A DNA stretch of 46,921 nt from an uncultured Clostridia bacterium. Lineage in GTDB: Bacteria; Bacillota; Clostridia; Christensenellales; Borkfalkiaceae. The position numbers and the translations under genes are program-made. Shown piece after piece: positions 1-8,672 of the stretch (positions are counted from its first letter, which is position 1; every line of letters begins with the position of its first letter). The stretch is taken from contig CANQKF010000012.1 of the NCBI GenBank assembly GCA_947624445.1, positions 1 to 46,921 of the forward strand, given 5' to 3'. Under the pieces are notes generated by a model. It worked only from the letters and a program-made list of their open reading frames with translations. It searched no databases and had not been told where the DNA came from.

Positions 1-55
<55 letters not shown>

Positions 56-82
56 GTCGCCTTCCCGATCGGATATGATAAC

Positions 83-111
83 AGTATAGAGGAAAACAAG
101 GATTTCGTCAA
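83..111 (-). promoter_or_regulatory. promoter of tRNA-Thr
   Basis: On the minus strand there is TTGACG, a 17-base spacer and TATACT. The -10 box is at 83-88 and the -35 box at 106-111. It ends about 28 bases before the tRNA. Confidence 0.7.
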
Positions 112-121
112 GCGATAATGC

Positions 122-156
122 GCGGATTTTCCGAAAAATTTTCGAGGAAAATCCGC
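122..156 (-). terminator. hairpin after dapB
   Basis: Perfect 11-bp arms (122-132 and 146-156) lie just after the dapB stop. The T residues are in the loop rather than after the stem, so this may be a weak terminator or a transcript-end hairpin of the lysine operon. Confidence 0.5.
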
Positions 157-163
157 CGCCGCT

Positions 164-913
164 TCAGATCAGGTCGCAGAGAAGGTCGTCCATGGAATAG
201 CGCCCCGCCGTTTTTCCGAGCAGCCACGCCGCGGCGCGCAGCGCGCCCGAAGCAAACACCTTGCGGCTGCGTGCCGAGTGGGAGAGGGTGACGATCTCGT
301 CCTCGCCCGCGAACATCACCTCGTGCTCGCCGACGATATTCCCGCCGCGCACGGCATGGATGCCGATCTCGCCCTTGGGCCGCGCGCCCGTGTTGCCCTG
401 CCGTCCGTAGACCCGCGCGAGCGCCCCGCGCCCCGCCTCGACGCTTTGCGCGAGCATGAGCGCCGTGCCGGAGGGGGCGTCCTTCTTTTGGTTGTGATGC
501 CGCTCGACGATCTCGACGTCGAACTCCGCGCCGAGCACGGTCGCCGCCCGCTTCACGAGGGACTGCAAGAGGTTGACGCCGAGGGAGAGATTGCCCGTTT
601 GGAAGATCGGGACGCGCTTTGCGGCGCGCGCGATCTGCCCGAAGTCGTCGTCGCGGTAGCCCGTCGCCGCAAGCAGGATGGGGAGGCCGTGCGCCTCGGC
701 ATAGGCGAGGCTTTCCGCGAGCCCCTGCGCCGAGGAGAAGTCGATCACGACGTCGCAATTTTCCCCGATTTCCGCAAAAGAACGATATACGGGGTAGGGC
801 ATTTTCGTCGGAGCGACGTCGACGCCGCACACGATCTCATGCCCGCGGGCGGCCGCGACTTCCGTGACTTCGCGCCCCATTCTGCCGCAACAGCCGACCA
901 AGAGGATCCTCAT
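164..913 (-). CDS. dapB: 4-hydroxy-tetrahydrodipicolinate reductase
   Basis: DapB reduces the product of DapA in the diaminopimelate/lysine pathway in the cytosol. The 249-residue protein has the usual length. It opens with a Rossmann motif, GCCGRMG, and carries the signature ERHHNQKKDAPSGTAL, which holds the catalytic His pair, the Lys and the substrate-binding loop. Translation starts at 911-913. This ATG overlaps the dapA stop in an ATGA arrangement, which supports translational coupling and this start over longer in-frame extensions. It is the last gene of asd-dapA-dapB. In a spore former the pathway also feeds dipicolinate synthesis. Confidence 0.95.
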   Translation of the reverse strand: MRILLVGCCGRMGREVTEVAAARGHEIVCGVDVAPTKMPYPVYRSFAEIGENCDVVIDFSSAQGLAESLAYAEAHGLPILLAATGYRDDDFGQIARAAKRVPIFQTGNLSLGVNLLQSLVKRAATVLGAEFDVEIVERHHNQKKDAPSGTALMLAQSVEAGRGALARVYGRQGNTGARPKGEIGIHAVRGGNIVGEHEVMFAGEDEIVTLSHSARSRKVFASGALRAAAWLLGKTAGRYSMDDLLCDLI

Positions 914-1797
914 TCTCTCACCTCCAGCCCGACCGCCTTCATCGCGGAAACGAGGGGCGCGCGGTGCGCCGCAGAGAGCTCGGTGAGCGGTGCGCGGGGC
1001 AGCCCCGCCGCAAAGCCGAGCAGGTTCATGCCGTATTTCACGGGGATGGGGTTGACCTCCGCAAAGCATGCGGCGGCGAGGGGCAGAAGGTCGTCCGAGA
1101 CCTTCCGCGCCGCACAAAGTTCTCCCTTCAAAGCGTGCTCCGTCAGCGATTTCACCTGCCGCGGCGCGAGGTTGGAGACGACGGAGATGACCGCCGTGCC
1201 GCCCGAGAGCAGGATGGGAAGATTGAGGGCGTCCTCGCCCGAATAGACGTCGCACCCGCCGCGGGTGAGGCGCATCGTCTCGAGCACCTGCGCCATGTTC
1301 CCGCTCGCCTCCTTGATGCCCGCGAGGTTGGGGATCGCCGCGATCCGTTCCGCCGTCGCGGGGAGGATGTTGACGCCCGTTCGCGGGGGGACGTTGTATG
1401 CGATCACGGGGAGCGCGGTCGCCGCGCACACCGCCGCATAGTAGTTGACGACGCCCTCCTGCGTGCATTTGTTGTAATATGGGGTGACGGCAAGCACGCC
1501 GTCCGCGCCCAGCGTTTCCGCCCGCCGCGTCGCCTCGACGGCGTGCGCGGTGCAGTTGCTGCCCGTGCCGACGACGACCTTCATGCGCCCCGCGACCTTT
1601 TCGACGCAGAAGCGGATGACCTCCGTCTTTTCCGCTTCCGTCATGGTGGCGGGCTCGCCCGTCGTGCCGAGGATCACGACGGCGTCCGTGCCGCCCGCGA
1701 TCTGATAGGCGAGCAGCGCTTCGAGCGCGCCGAAGTTGACGCCGTCCGCCGTGAAGGGAGTGATGAGCGCCGTGGCGCTTCCGCTTAAAAATTTCAT
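910..1797 (-). CDS. dapA: 4-hydroxy-tetrahydrodipicolinate synthase
   Basis: DapA condenses pyruvate with aspartate semialdehyde, the first committed step to diaminopimelate. The 295-residue protein starts MKFLSGSATALITPF, typical of the family. It has the substrate-loop motif GTTGEPATM, the catalytic tyrosine region TPYYNK and the Schiff-base lysine in GIKEASGN. It lies 28 bases after asd and its stop overlaps the dapB start by four bases. A longer frame exists upstream, but the chosen ATG follows an AG-rich stretch and matches the family N-terminus. Confidence 0.95.
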   Translation of the reverse strand: MKFLSGSATALITPFTADGVNFGALEALLAYQIAGGTDAVVILGTTGEPATMTEAEKTEVIRFCVEKVAGRMKVVVGTGSNCTAHAVEATRRAETLGADGVLAVTPYYNKCTQEGVVNYYAAVCAATALPVIAYNVPPRTGVNILPATAERIAAIPNLAGIKEASGNMAQVLETMRLTRGGCDVYSGEDALNLPILLSGGTAVISVVSNLAPRQVKSLTEHALKGELCAARKVSDDLLPLAAACFAEVNPIPVKYGMNLLGFAAGLPRAPLTELSAAHRAPLVSAMKAVGLEVRE

Positions 1798-1825
1798 TTC
1801 CGACCTCCGCGCTTTTTTCCGCGAT

Positions 1826-2908
1826 CTATTTCCGCACGAGATACCCTTTTGCCGCGGCGAGTTCGGCAAGGAGCACCGCGCCGCCGGCCGCCCCGCGCAA
1901 CGTGTTGTGCGAACAGCCGATGAATTTCCAATCGAACACGCTGTCCTCGCGGAGCCTTCCCGCGACCACCGCCATGCCGCCCTCCGTCATGCGGTCGAGC
2001 TTGGGCTGGGGGCGGTCGGCCTCTTCCATGTAATGGAGGAAGCGGCGGGGCGCAGAGGGGAGCGCAAGTTCCTGCGGCGCTCCGCGGAAGGTTTCCCACG
2101 CCGAGAGGATCTCCGCTCGGCTCGGCTTATGTTCGAAGGAGACGAACACGGCGGCGGTGTGGCCGTCGGAGACGGGCACGCGCAGGCACTGCGCCGTGAT
2201 GCGCGGCCCCGCGGCGGGGACGATCTTCCCCCCCGAAAGGGCGCCCCAGATCTTGCGGGGTTCCTGCTCGCTCTTCTCCTCCTCGCCGCCGATAAAGGGG
2301 AGGACGTTATCGATAATTTCGGGCATCGTCGCAAAAGTTTTGCCCGCGCCCGAGATCGCCTGATAGGTACAGATGGCGACCTCGCGGATCCCGAATCCCC
2401 GCAGCGGATGCAACAGGGGGACATAGGATTGCAGCGAGCAGTTGCTCTTCACGGCGATGAAGCCCGTCTCGGTGCCCAGCCGCTCCCGCTGGAAGGGAAT
2501 GACGCCGAGATGTTCGGGATTGACCTCGGGGATGACCATGGGCACATCGGGGGTGAAGCGGTGCGCCGAGTTGTTGGAGATGACGGCGACGCCCGCCCGC
2601 GCATAGCGCTCTTCGAGCGCCCGCGTCTCCTCCTTGGGGAGGTTGACGGCGCAAAAAACGACGTCGAGCCCCCGTCCCGCATCGGGATCCGTCGCGTCGA
2701 AAACCGTCATTTCGCGGGCATAGGCGGGGACGGGGCAATCGAACGCCCACCGCTCCGCCATGAGTTCGCCGTATTTTTTCCCCGCGCTCCGCGGGCTCGC
2801 GAGCAGTTTCACGGGCGCAAAGAGGGGATGGGCTTCGAGCAAACGCACAAATCTTTGCCCGACCATGCCCGTCGCGCCGACGACGCCCGCCTTGAATCTT
2901 CTCTCCAT
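1826..2908 (-). CDS. asd: aspartate-semialdehyde dehydrogenase
   Basis: Asd reduces aspartyl phosphate to aspartate semialdehyde. The 360-residue protein has the N-terminal NADP-binding motif GVVGATGMVGQRF, the catalytic cysteine in VKSNCSLQSY and the ISGAGKTF segment. Length and the EEEKSEQEPRKIWG segment resemble the archaeal/fungal-type branch of the family rather than the E. coli-type enzyme. The ATG at 2908 is preferred over one four codons upstream because GGGAG sits five bases before it. It is the first gene of the lysine operon, behind its own promoter and a leader hairpin. Confidence 0.93.
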   Translation of the reverse strand: MERRFKAGVVGATGMVGQRFVRLLEAHPLFAPVKLLASPRSAGKKYGELMAERWAFDCPVPAYAREMTVFDATDPDAGRGLDVVFCAVNLPKEETRALEERYARAGVAVISNNSAHRFTPDVPMVIPEVNPEHLGVIPFQRERLGTETGFIAVKSNCSLQSYVPLLHPLRGFGIREVAICTYQAISGAGKTFATMPEIIDNVLPFIGGEEEKSEQEPRKIWGALSGGKIVPAAGPRITAQCLRVPVSDGHTAAVFVSFEHKPSRAEILSAWETFRGAPQELALPSAPRRFLHYMEEADRPQPKLDRMTEGGMAVVAGRLREDSVFDWKFIGCSHNTLRGAAGGAVLLAELAAAKGYLVRK

Positions 2909-2920
2909 GGCCGCTCCCAT

Positions 2921-2945
2921 AAAAAATCGGGACGGTAACCCGTCC
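2921..2945 (-). promoter_or_regulatory. leader hairpin before asd, possible attenuator
   Basis: Read on the minus strand, GGACGG, a four-base loop GTTA and CCGTCC are followed after three bases by a run of T, just before the asd start. This is terminator-like, but the stem is only 6 bp. No lysine riboswitch or T-box fits in the leader of about 50 bases. Confidence 0.4.
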
Positions 2946-2963
2946 GCATTCTTCCGAGAAATT

Positions 2964-2992
2964 ATTTTATCATAGCAGGCATGAAAAATCAA
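2964..2992 (-). promoter_or_regulatory. promoter of asd-dapA-dapB
   Basis: Minus-strand TTGATT (2987-2992), a 17-base spacer and TAAAAT (2964-2969). It implies a leader of about 50 nucleotides. Confidence 0.65.
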
Positions 2993-3011
2993 GGAATTTG
3001 CCCGAATTTCA

Positions 3012-3040
3012 TTGAAATATTTCCCCGTTTGTGTTACAAT
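3012..3040 (+). promoter_or_regulatory. promoter of the 3096-8467 operon
   Basis: TTGAAA (3012-3017), a 17-base spacer and TACAAT (3035-3040). It is divergent from the asd promoter. Confidence 0.7.
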
Positions 3041-3046
3041 ATCCCT

Positions 3047-3067
3047 CGGACGATTTTCCCTCGTCCG
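3047..3067 (+). promoter_or_regulatory. hairpin in the leader of the 3096 gene
   Basis: CGGACGA, a seven-base loop and TCGTCCG, then CATTTTATGG. It sits right after the expected transcription start, so it could attenuate transcription or stabilise the 5' end. Confidence 0.35.
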
Positions 3068-3095
3068 CATTTTATGGCAATTCGCGGAGTAAACT

Positions 3096-4406
3096 ATGGC
3101 AGAGAAAGAACATAAGGGTCTCGTTGCCCGTTGGCTCGAGGGCAAGGAACGCGATGAAGATTATGCGCGCAGATCGCTTCCCACGAGCCGCTGGGGGCTG
3201 TTCTGGGACATCCTCAAGGGGAGATTCGGCAGGTTGATGCTCGTCAACCTTCTGATGCTGCTCACTTTCCTTCCCGTCATCCTGCTCATTTTCGGGCGGT
3301 GGATGCAGATCTTGGGGCAGGGGGCGACGGGTCCGTTTGCCTCCGGGCTCGGCGTGGGCTATCCCGTGGTGCCCTCCGTCGTGGGCGCGGCGCAGACGAT
3401 GGTCCTCTACACCGATCTCATCTTCTACGCGCTGTTCATCCCCGCGGGGGTGATCGCGGGCATCGGCATCTCGGGCGGCGCCTATATCATCCGCAATCTC
3501 ATCTGGACGGAGGGCATCTTCGTCGCGAACGACTTCGCCCGCGGCATCCGCAGGAACTTCTGGAACGTCCTCGAGGCGGTGCTGTTCTTCACCGTCGTGC
3601 TCTTCATCGTGCAGATGATGGCAGATCTCGCCGATCTCTTCGTCGCGGCGGACTACGGCATCAAGGGGTGGATGATCGCCTCGAAGGTCGTGGGCTACCT
3701 TTTCGTCGTGCTGGCGCTGCTCATCAGCTTCTGGATGATCGCGCTCGGCATCAACTACACGCAGGGCCCGTGGGCGCTCTTCCGCAACGCCGTCGTGATG
3801 ACCTTCGGCACCTTCCCGCAGACGGTGTTCTTTGCCGCGATCGCGCTCATCCCCGTCCTTCTGGCGCTCTTTGGCGGCGGGTTTTTGATGGCGATCGGCA
3901 TCATCGTGCTCGCGCTGTTCGGGTTCTCCTATCTCTTCCTCGTGTGGATGGACTACGCGCAGTGGGCGTTCGATAAATTCGTCAATCCCAACCTCGGCTT
4001 TGCCGTCGGGCGGGGCCTCTACAACGGGGACAAGTCCAAGGAGAACGCAGCGGCCGCGCCGAGTGCGGACGAGAGCGCCGCCGCGCGCGAATACCGCCGC
4101 GCCATCGTCGCGCAGGGCAGATCCCGCCTCGCCTCCCGCCCCATCAAGCCCATCGACGACGACGTTGAATTCTATCAGCTCCCCGAATCCTTCTCGCGGG
4201 AGGACCTCCAAAAGCTGCGCGAGAGCAGAAAGACTATGGAGGACGACGCCAAAGCGTACGAGGAGGAACACAAGAACGACGCGCAATACGTGGAATACAA
4301 CCGCGAGTTCGACGAGCGCGAGCGCGCGCTCGCCGCAGAGACCGAGCAGAAGGGCAAGGGCAAGTCCAAGAAGCGCAAGCGCCCCAAGCTGCTCAACAAA
4401 AATTGA
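3096..4406 (+). CDS. polytopic membrane protein, DUF624/YesL-like
   Basis: The 436-residue protein has a short charged N-terminus, about six hydrophobic segments between residues 45 and 295, and a long charged cytosolic tail ending in a Lys/Arg-rich stretch. The N-terminal pattern, with FWDILKGRF followed by a NLLMLLTFLPV helix, resembles the DUF624 (YesL) family, whose function is unknown. That family is usually about 200-250 residues, so the protein is long because of its tail. The start has GCGGAG about seven bases upstream. It heads an operon; the methyltransferase gene begins one base after its stop. Family membership is a tentative inference from this pattern. Confidence 0.7.
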   Translation: MAEKEHKGLVARWLEGKERDEDYARRSLPTSRWGLFWDILKGRFGRLMLVNLLMLLTFLPVILLIFGRWMQILGQGATGPFASGLGVGYPVVPSVVGAAQTMVLYTDLIFYALFIPAGVIAGIGISGGAYIIRNLIWTEGIFVANDFARGIRRNFWNVLEAVLFFTVVLFIVQMMADLADLFVAADYGIKGWMIASKVVGYLFVVLALLISFWMIALGINYTQGPWALFRNAVVMTFGTFPQTVFFAAIALIPVLLALFGGGFLMAIGIIVLALFGFSYLFLVWMDYAQWAFDKFVNPNLGFAVGRGLYNGDKSKENAAAAPSADESAAAREYRRAIVAQGRSRLASRPIKPIDDDVEFYQLPESFSREDLQKLRESRKTMEDDAKAYEEEHKNDAQYVEYNREFDERERALAAETEQKGKGKSKKRKRPKLLNKN

Positions 4407-4407
4407 G

Positions 4408-5142
4408 ATGACGACGCAGCCATACGATCCGCTTGCAAAATGGTTCGAATTTCTGAACGACGACTGCGACTATCCCAAATGGTCGCAGTATTTTATTGCG
4501 GGGCTCGCCCGCCTCGGCGCGGGGCGGCGGGGGCTCGAGCTCGGCTGCGGCAGCGGCGCCTTTTGCCGCGCGCTCGCACGGCAGGGCTACGCGATGACGG
4601 GCGCCGATTGCTCCGAGCGCATGCTCACGGTCGCGGCGCAGAGGGCGGCGGAGGAGGGGCTCGCGATCCCCTTCGTCCGCGCGGACGCCCGCCGTCTCCG
4701 CACCCCGCAAAAGTACGATTTCATTCTCTCGCCCAACGATTGCTTCAACTATCTCCGTCCCGCGGAGCTGCCTGCGGCGTTTTCGCACGTCGCCGCGTCG
4801 CTTGTGCGGGGCGGGATCTTCTGGTTCGATGTGAGCGCGCCGTGCAAGCTCCGCGAAAAAGTTGCGAATAATATGTTCGCGGACGACCGCGACGAGGTGA
4901 CCTACCTCGCGTTCAGCTATCTCTTCGCGGACAGGGTGGAGCTCGACGTCACGCTGTTCGAAAGGGAGGCGGACGGGCGGTTTTCCCGCACCGACGCCCG
5001 CCATGTGCAATACATCCACGGGGAGGAAGCGCTCCTCTCCGCGCTCGCCGCGGCGCACTTCGAGGTGTGCGCGGTCGAAGGGCATCTCGGCGCCCCCAAG
5101 GAGGGGAGCGACAGGTGGAATTTCCTATGCAAAAGAGCATGA
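4408..5142 (+). CDS. class I SAM-dependent methyltransferase
   Basis: The 244-residue protein has the SAM-binding motif I LELGCGSGAFCRALA at about residues 38-52, an acidic residue at the end of the next strand (GADCSERML), and motif IV-like YDFILSPNDCFNYL. This is the fold of small-molecule methyltransferases; the substrate cannot be read from the sequence. Its start lies one base after the preceding stop, and its end overlaps hslO by 16 bases, so translation is probably coupled through the operon. Confidence 0.85.
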   Translation: MTTQPYDPLAKWFEFLNDDCDYPKWSQYFIAGLARLGAGRRGLELGCGSGAFCRALARQGYAMTGADCSERMLTVAAQRAAEEGLAIPFVRADARRLRTPQKYDFILSPNDCFNYLRPAELPAAFSHVAASLVRGGIFWFDVSAPCKLREKVANNMFADDRDEVTYLAFSYLFADRVELDVTLFEREADGRFSRTDARHVQYIHGEEALLSALAAAHFEVCAVEGHLGAPKEGSDRWNFLCKRA

Positions 5143-6008
5143 TCGCAAGACAACTCATCTGGGACGGCGCCGTCTCGCTCGCCGTGCTCGATACGACGGC
5201 CCTCGTGGCGGAGGCGATCTTTCGCCATGGGCTCTCGCCGCTTGCCGCGGCGGCGCTCGGGCGGACGCTCACCGCAACGGCGTACCTCTGCAGCTGGCTG
5301 AAAGATGAGGCGAGCGTCATCTCGGTGACGGTCGACGGGCACGGCGCGGGCGGGAAGATCCGCACCGCGGGCGACGGCGCCCTCAATTTGCGGGGCTTCG
5401 TCGACCGTCCCGACGCCGCGCTCCCGCTGCGGGCGGACGGCAAGCTCGACGTCGGCGGCTTCACGGGACGGGATGGGACGATCACCGTCGTGCGCGACGA
5501 CGGAGAGGGACTTCCCTTCGTGGGGACGAGCCCGCTCCGCTCGGGCGAACTCGCCGACGACTTCTCCGCCTATTTTCTCACGAGCGAACAGCGCCCGACG
5601 GCAATCGCGCTCGGCGTGCGGATCGCGCCCGACGGGACCTGTCTCGGCGCGGGCGGCGTGTTTTTGCAGCCCATGCCGGGGGCGGGCGAGGAGCTCCTCG
5701 CGCGCACGGAGACGGCGATCTTGCGCTACGCCGAGGTCTCGCGGCGCATCGCGGAGGAGGGCGCGGAGGGGATCTTCGGCGATTTCGGCGTGCCCTTCCC
5801 CGCGCCGCGCGAGATCCGCTTCCGCTGCCGCTGTTCGCGCGAAAAGGCCGCCTCCGCGGTGTATTCGCTCGGCAAGGAGGAGGCGTTCGGGCTCCTCGGG
5901 GAGACGGGCGCCGTCCGCGTGCACTGCCACGATTGCAACACGACCTACGAATTTATCCAGGAAGATCTTGCGCAGATCTTCGGCGGAGGCGGGCATGGAG
6001 AAGAGTAG
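5127..6008 (+). CDS. hslO: Hsp33 redox-regulated chaperone
   Basis: Hsp33 is a cytosolic holdase switched on by oxidation of a zinc-binding cysteine cluster. The 293-residue protein has the N-terminal domain with VDGHGAGGKIRT and GFTGRDGTITV, and the C-terminal zinc site as C234-x-C236 and C267-x-x-C270, so all four cysteines are present. The start at 5127 is chosen because AGGTGG lies nine bases upstream; a second ATG four codons later is possible. It overlaps both neighbours in the operon. Confidence 0.95.
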   Translation: MQKSMIARQLIWDGAVSLAVLDTTALVAEAIFRHGLSPLAAAALGRTLTATAYLCSWLKDEASVISVTVDGHGAGGKIRTAGDGALNLRGFVDRPDAALPLRADGKLDVGGFTGRDGTITVVRDDGEGLPFVGTSPLRSGELADDFSAYFLTSEQRPTAIALGVRIAPDGTCLGAGGVFLQPMPGAGEELLARTETAILRYAEVSRRIAEEGAEGIFGDFGVPFPAPREIRFRCRCSREKAASAVYSLGKEEAFGLLGETGAVRVHCHDCNTTYEFIQEDLAQIFGGGGHGEE

Positions 6009-7635
6009 AGATCTGAAGCTCGGATTCGGCGACGAATTCCTGCTCGACAGCGCCGAGACCCGCTTCGACGAAGGGGACTACCTCGGCGCGCTCACCGTCC
6101 TCAACAAGCGGGAGGAGCGCAACGCGCCCCTCGCCGACGCCTATGCGCTCTACGCCGACATCTATGAGGCGATGGAGCTCTGGGGGCTCGCCGTCGACGC
6201 GTGGTTCCGCTTCCTCGATACCTGCAACGAGGCCGATTTTCCCGAGGGCTACGAGGGGCTCGCCGTCTGCTACATGAATCTCGGCAACGATTTCCGCTCG
6301 GGCTTCTATTACCGCCGCGCGTACAGCGAGGATATGCCCTTTTTCCCCGAGGACGACGCTTCCGCGCCCCCGTCCCTGAAACTTGTCCGCAGCGGCGGCG
6401 TCGATCTGCCCCAGCACCATCCCGAGGTCATCTCCGAGGGGCTCGAACGCCTCAAAGAGGGCAGCCTCGCCGAGGCGCGCGAGATCTTCTGTTCCATTCC
6501 CGAGGAGAGCGAAGATCATCCCTCGGGCGCGGGGCTCGCCGCCATGTGCACCCTCATGATGGGCGACGAAGGGGCGGCGGAACAGGAGTGCGAGGCGCTC
6601 ATCGCGCAGTATCCCGAAAACGTGCAGATCCTCACGACCTATTGCGCCGTGCTCGGCGCGCGGGAGAAGCGCCCCGAGGCGAAGGACGTCGCAAGAAAGC
6701 TCGCCGCCCTGCCCGTGACCGCGACCGACGACTTATACCGCGTCGCCACGGCGCTCTGCGAGACGGGCCTGCACGAAGAGGCCTATAAGACGTTGGAGAC
6801 CCTCCGCGCACGGCTGCCCTACGACGAGAACGTGCTCTGGTTCTACGCCGTCTCCGCCTGCTACACGGGGCACGACGAAGCGGCGATCGAGGCGCTCGAG
6901 CTGCTCACCACGGTCTACCCGCGCAAGGCGGTCGCCGAGTTCTACCTCGAGGCGCTGCGCCGCGCGCGCGACACGGGGGACCGCGTCCGCATGACGTATT
7001 TCTACCGCCTTCCCGAGGCCGATTACCGCAGGATCGCCTCCTATCTTCTCACCGCGGCGGGCGCGGACGACCGCGACCTCGCCTTCACCGAGGAGTTCAA
7101 AGAGGCGTTCCGCCTCGCGTTCGACGAGATGGAGGGCAGGGACGCCAAATTGCAGCTGCTCGCCGCCAAAGTCGCCGTGAAGTGCGGGCAAGACGACCTT
7201 CTCCGCGCCGTTCTGCTCGATTACAACGGCGAAGAGGCGGTCAAGATCTCCATTCTGCACGATCTCGTCCTCCGCAACGAGGAAAATTCCTTCGGCGTCG
7301 TCATCTGCAGTTTTTATAAGGAATTCCTCCTGTACGAGCTCGAACTCGGGCCGCGCGAGCGGGAGAATTTCTTGCAGGCGTTCGCCGACGTCTACGCCAA
7401 ATACGCCCTCATCGCGGAGGACTGCGAGGCGCGCATCTGCGGGGCGGCGGAGGACATCTACGCCACCCTCGCCGAGGCGGGCGCATGGGAGCTCTTCTCC
7501 GAGCGCGCGGCCGTTTCCGCGGCGATCTACCGCGAGGCGCGCATCCCGCAGGGCGAACACGATTTTGCGGAGATCTGCAAGCTGTTCGGCGCCGACGCGC
7601 GCGCGACAAGAAATATTCTCGACTACATGATGTGA
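5995..7635 (+). CDS. TPR-repeat protein
   Basis: The 546-residue soluble protein is made of helical pairs with tetratricopeptide spacing. The clearest are near the N-terminus (DAYALYADIYEAMELWGLAVDA) and the centre (NVLWFYAVSACYTGHDEAAI). No signal peptide or catalytic motif is visible. The start overlaps the end of hslO by 14 bases. TPR proteins are protein-interaction scaffolds; the partner here is unknown, though co-expression with Hsp33 and the next gene suggests a shared complex or process. Confidence 0.8.
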   Translation: MEKSRDLKLGFGDEFLLDSAETRFDEGDYLGALTVLNKREERNAPLADAYALYADIYEAMELWGLAVDAWFRFLDTCNEADFPEGYEGLAVCYMNLGNDFRSGFYYRRAYSEDMPFFPEDDASAPPSLKLVRSGGVDLPQHHPEVISEGLERLKEGSLAEAREIFCSIPEESEDHPSGAGLAAMCTLMMGDEGAAEQECEALIAQYPENVQILTTYCAVLGAREKRPEAKDVARKLAALPVTATDDLYRVATALCETGLHEEAYKTLETLRARLPYDENVLWFYAVSACYTGHDEAAIEALELLTTVYPRKAVAEFYLEALRRARDTGDRVRMTYFYRLPEADYRRIASYLLTAAGADDRDLAFTEEFKEAFRLAFDEMEGRDAKLQLLAAKVAVKCGQDDLLRAVLLDYNGEEAVKISILHDLVLRNEENSFGVVICSFYKEFLLYELELGPRERENFLQAFADVYAKYALIAEDCEARICGAAEDIYATLAEAGAWELFSERAAVSAAIYREARIPQGEHDFAEICKLFGADARATRNILDYMM

Positions 7636-7642
7636 GGAAGCC

Positions 7643-8467
7643 ATGAAAAAGCTCATTGATTTCGACGGGCTCTTCGATGAAAAACTCGCCGAATACATGC
7701 AAAAGAACAGCGAAAAATACACCGAACAGCAGTGGGAAGCGCTCATCCCCAAGCTCTACAGGAAGTTCGGGGAGACCTTCATTCCCGCCGCGCAGGATAC
7801 GCCGCGGGGCTACTATGCCTCCATGGACGGCGCCGAGCTCGTGCACACGCTCGCCGCGCACGTGAAAGAGGGCGTGCCCGCCTCGGATTTCCTCTGCCGC
7901 GAGGTGGAGGCAAGGGGGGATCTGAACGCGCTCATCGGCCTGCTCTCGGAGGGCAACAACGAGCTCTCTATGCTCGCTGTCAACCTGATCGGCGCCGAAA
8001 AACAGGCGTTCGACGCTTATTTCGATATTCTTCGAAATAACGATTCCGCGGAGGAACTCGTCGAAGCCGTCTGCGAACAGCTCAAGGCGGGGGCGGACGC
8101 GGCGAAGGAGCGCGCGATCGCCTTGAAGCGGGAGGGCGTGCGCGAGGAGATCATGCTCGAGATCCTCTCCCGCTGCAAGGAGAAGGACGACGCGGTGTTC
8201 GAGATGCTGCTCACGGCCTTCCGCTGCGCAGGGGAGGAGCTCCCCATGCGGGCGAGCTATCTCGCCGCCTACGGCGACGTGCGCGCGCTGCCCGTCCTGC
8301 TCGAGGTCATCGACCGCGACGACATCAATTTCCTCGAATATCAGGAGCTCAAATACGCGATCGAGGCGCTCGGCGGGGAGTATACGACGCCGCGCGACTT
8401 CTCGAACGATCCCTATTTTCAGGCGGTCCTCGCCCAGCAGACTCCGCCGCCCAAGTCCGACGCCTGA
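7643..8467 (+). CDS. conserved helical protein, HEAT-like, unknown function
   Basis: I do not recognise this 274-residue protein as a named family. It is soluble, acidic and almost wholly helical. Short repeats around residues 90-110, 130-160 and 185-215 resemble HEAT or adaptor repeats, for example YGDVRALPVLLEVIDRDD. The start follows GAGGAAGCC by a few bases, and the gene begins seven bases after the TPR gene, so the two are surely co-transcribed. It ends the operon. Confidence 0.7.
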   Translation: MKKLIDFDGLFDEKLAEYMQKNSEKYTEQQWEALIPKLYRKFGETFIPAAQDTPRGYYASMDGAELVHTLAAHVKEGVPASDFLCREVEARGDLNALIGLLSEGNNELSMLAVNLIGAEKQAFDAYFDILRNNDSAEELVEAVCEQLKAGADAAKERAIALKREGVREEIMLEILSRCKEKDDAVFEMLLTAFRCAGEELPMRASYLAAYGDVRALPVLLEVIDRDDINFLEYQELKYAIEALGGEYTTPRDFSNDPYFQAVLAQQTPPPKSDA

Positions 8468-8613
8468 TCGGCTGCCGCCGATATCTCGACGCGGATCTTG
8501 CCCGTTCCCGCCCCTGCGCCCGCGCAGAGGCTTTTCTTTTGCCCTCGCGTCTGTTGTTCTACTAAGGTCCGCACGCGCCGACCCCCGAAGTGCGTACTCC
8601 CGAAAAACCCGCA

Positions 8614-8643
8614 GTCATATCTTCCGCGGCGGCCTCATATCTT
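8614..8643 (+). promoter_or_regulatory. sigma-E-like promoter of spoIVA
   Basis: GTCATATC (8614-8621), 14 bases, then CATATCTT (8636-8643). This resembles the known sporulation sigma-E pattern (GTCATATT, 13-14 bases, CATACANT). spoIVA is a sigma-E gene in Bacillus subtilis. The site lies about 30 bases before the start codon, with a good GGAGG between. No vegetative promoter is visible there. Confidence 0.6.
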
Positions 8644-8672
8644 AACATAGCAAGAAATCCGCGGAGGCAAAT

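Noticed and set aside
2909..2960. Lysine riboswitch or T-box before asd
   Set aside because: The leader is only about 50 bases; neither element fits, and no T-box motif is present.
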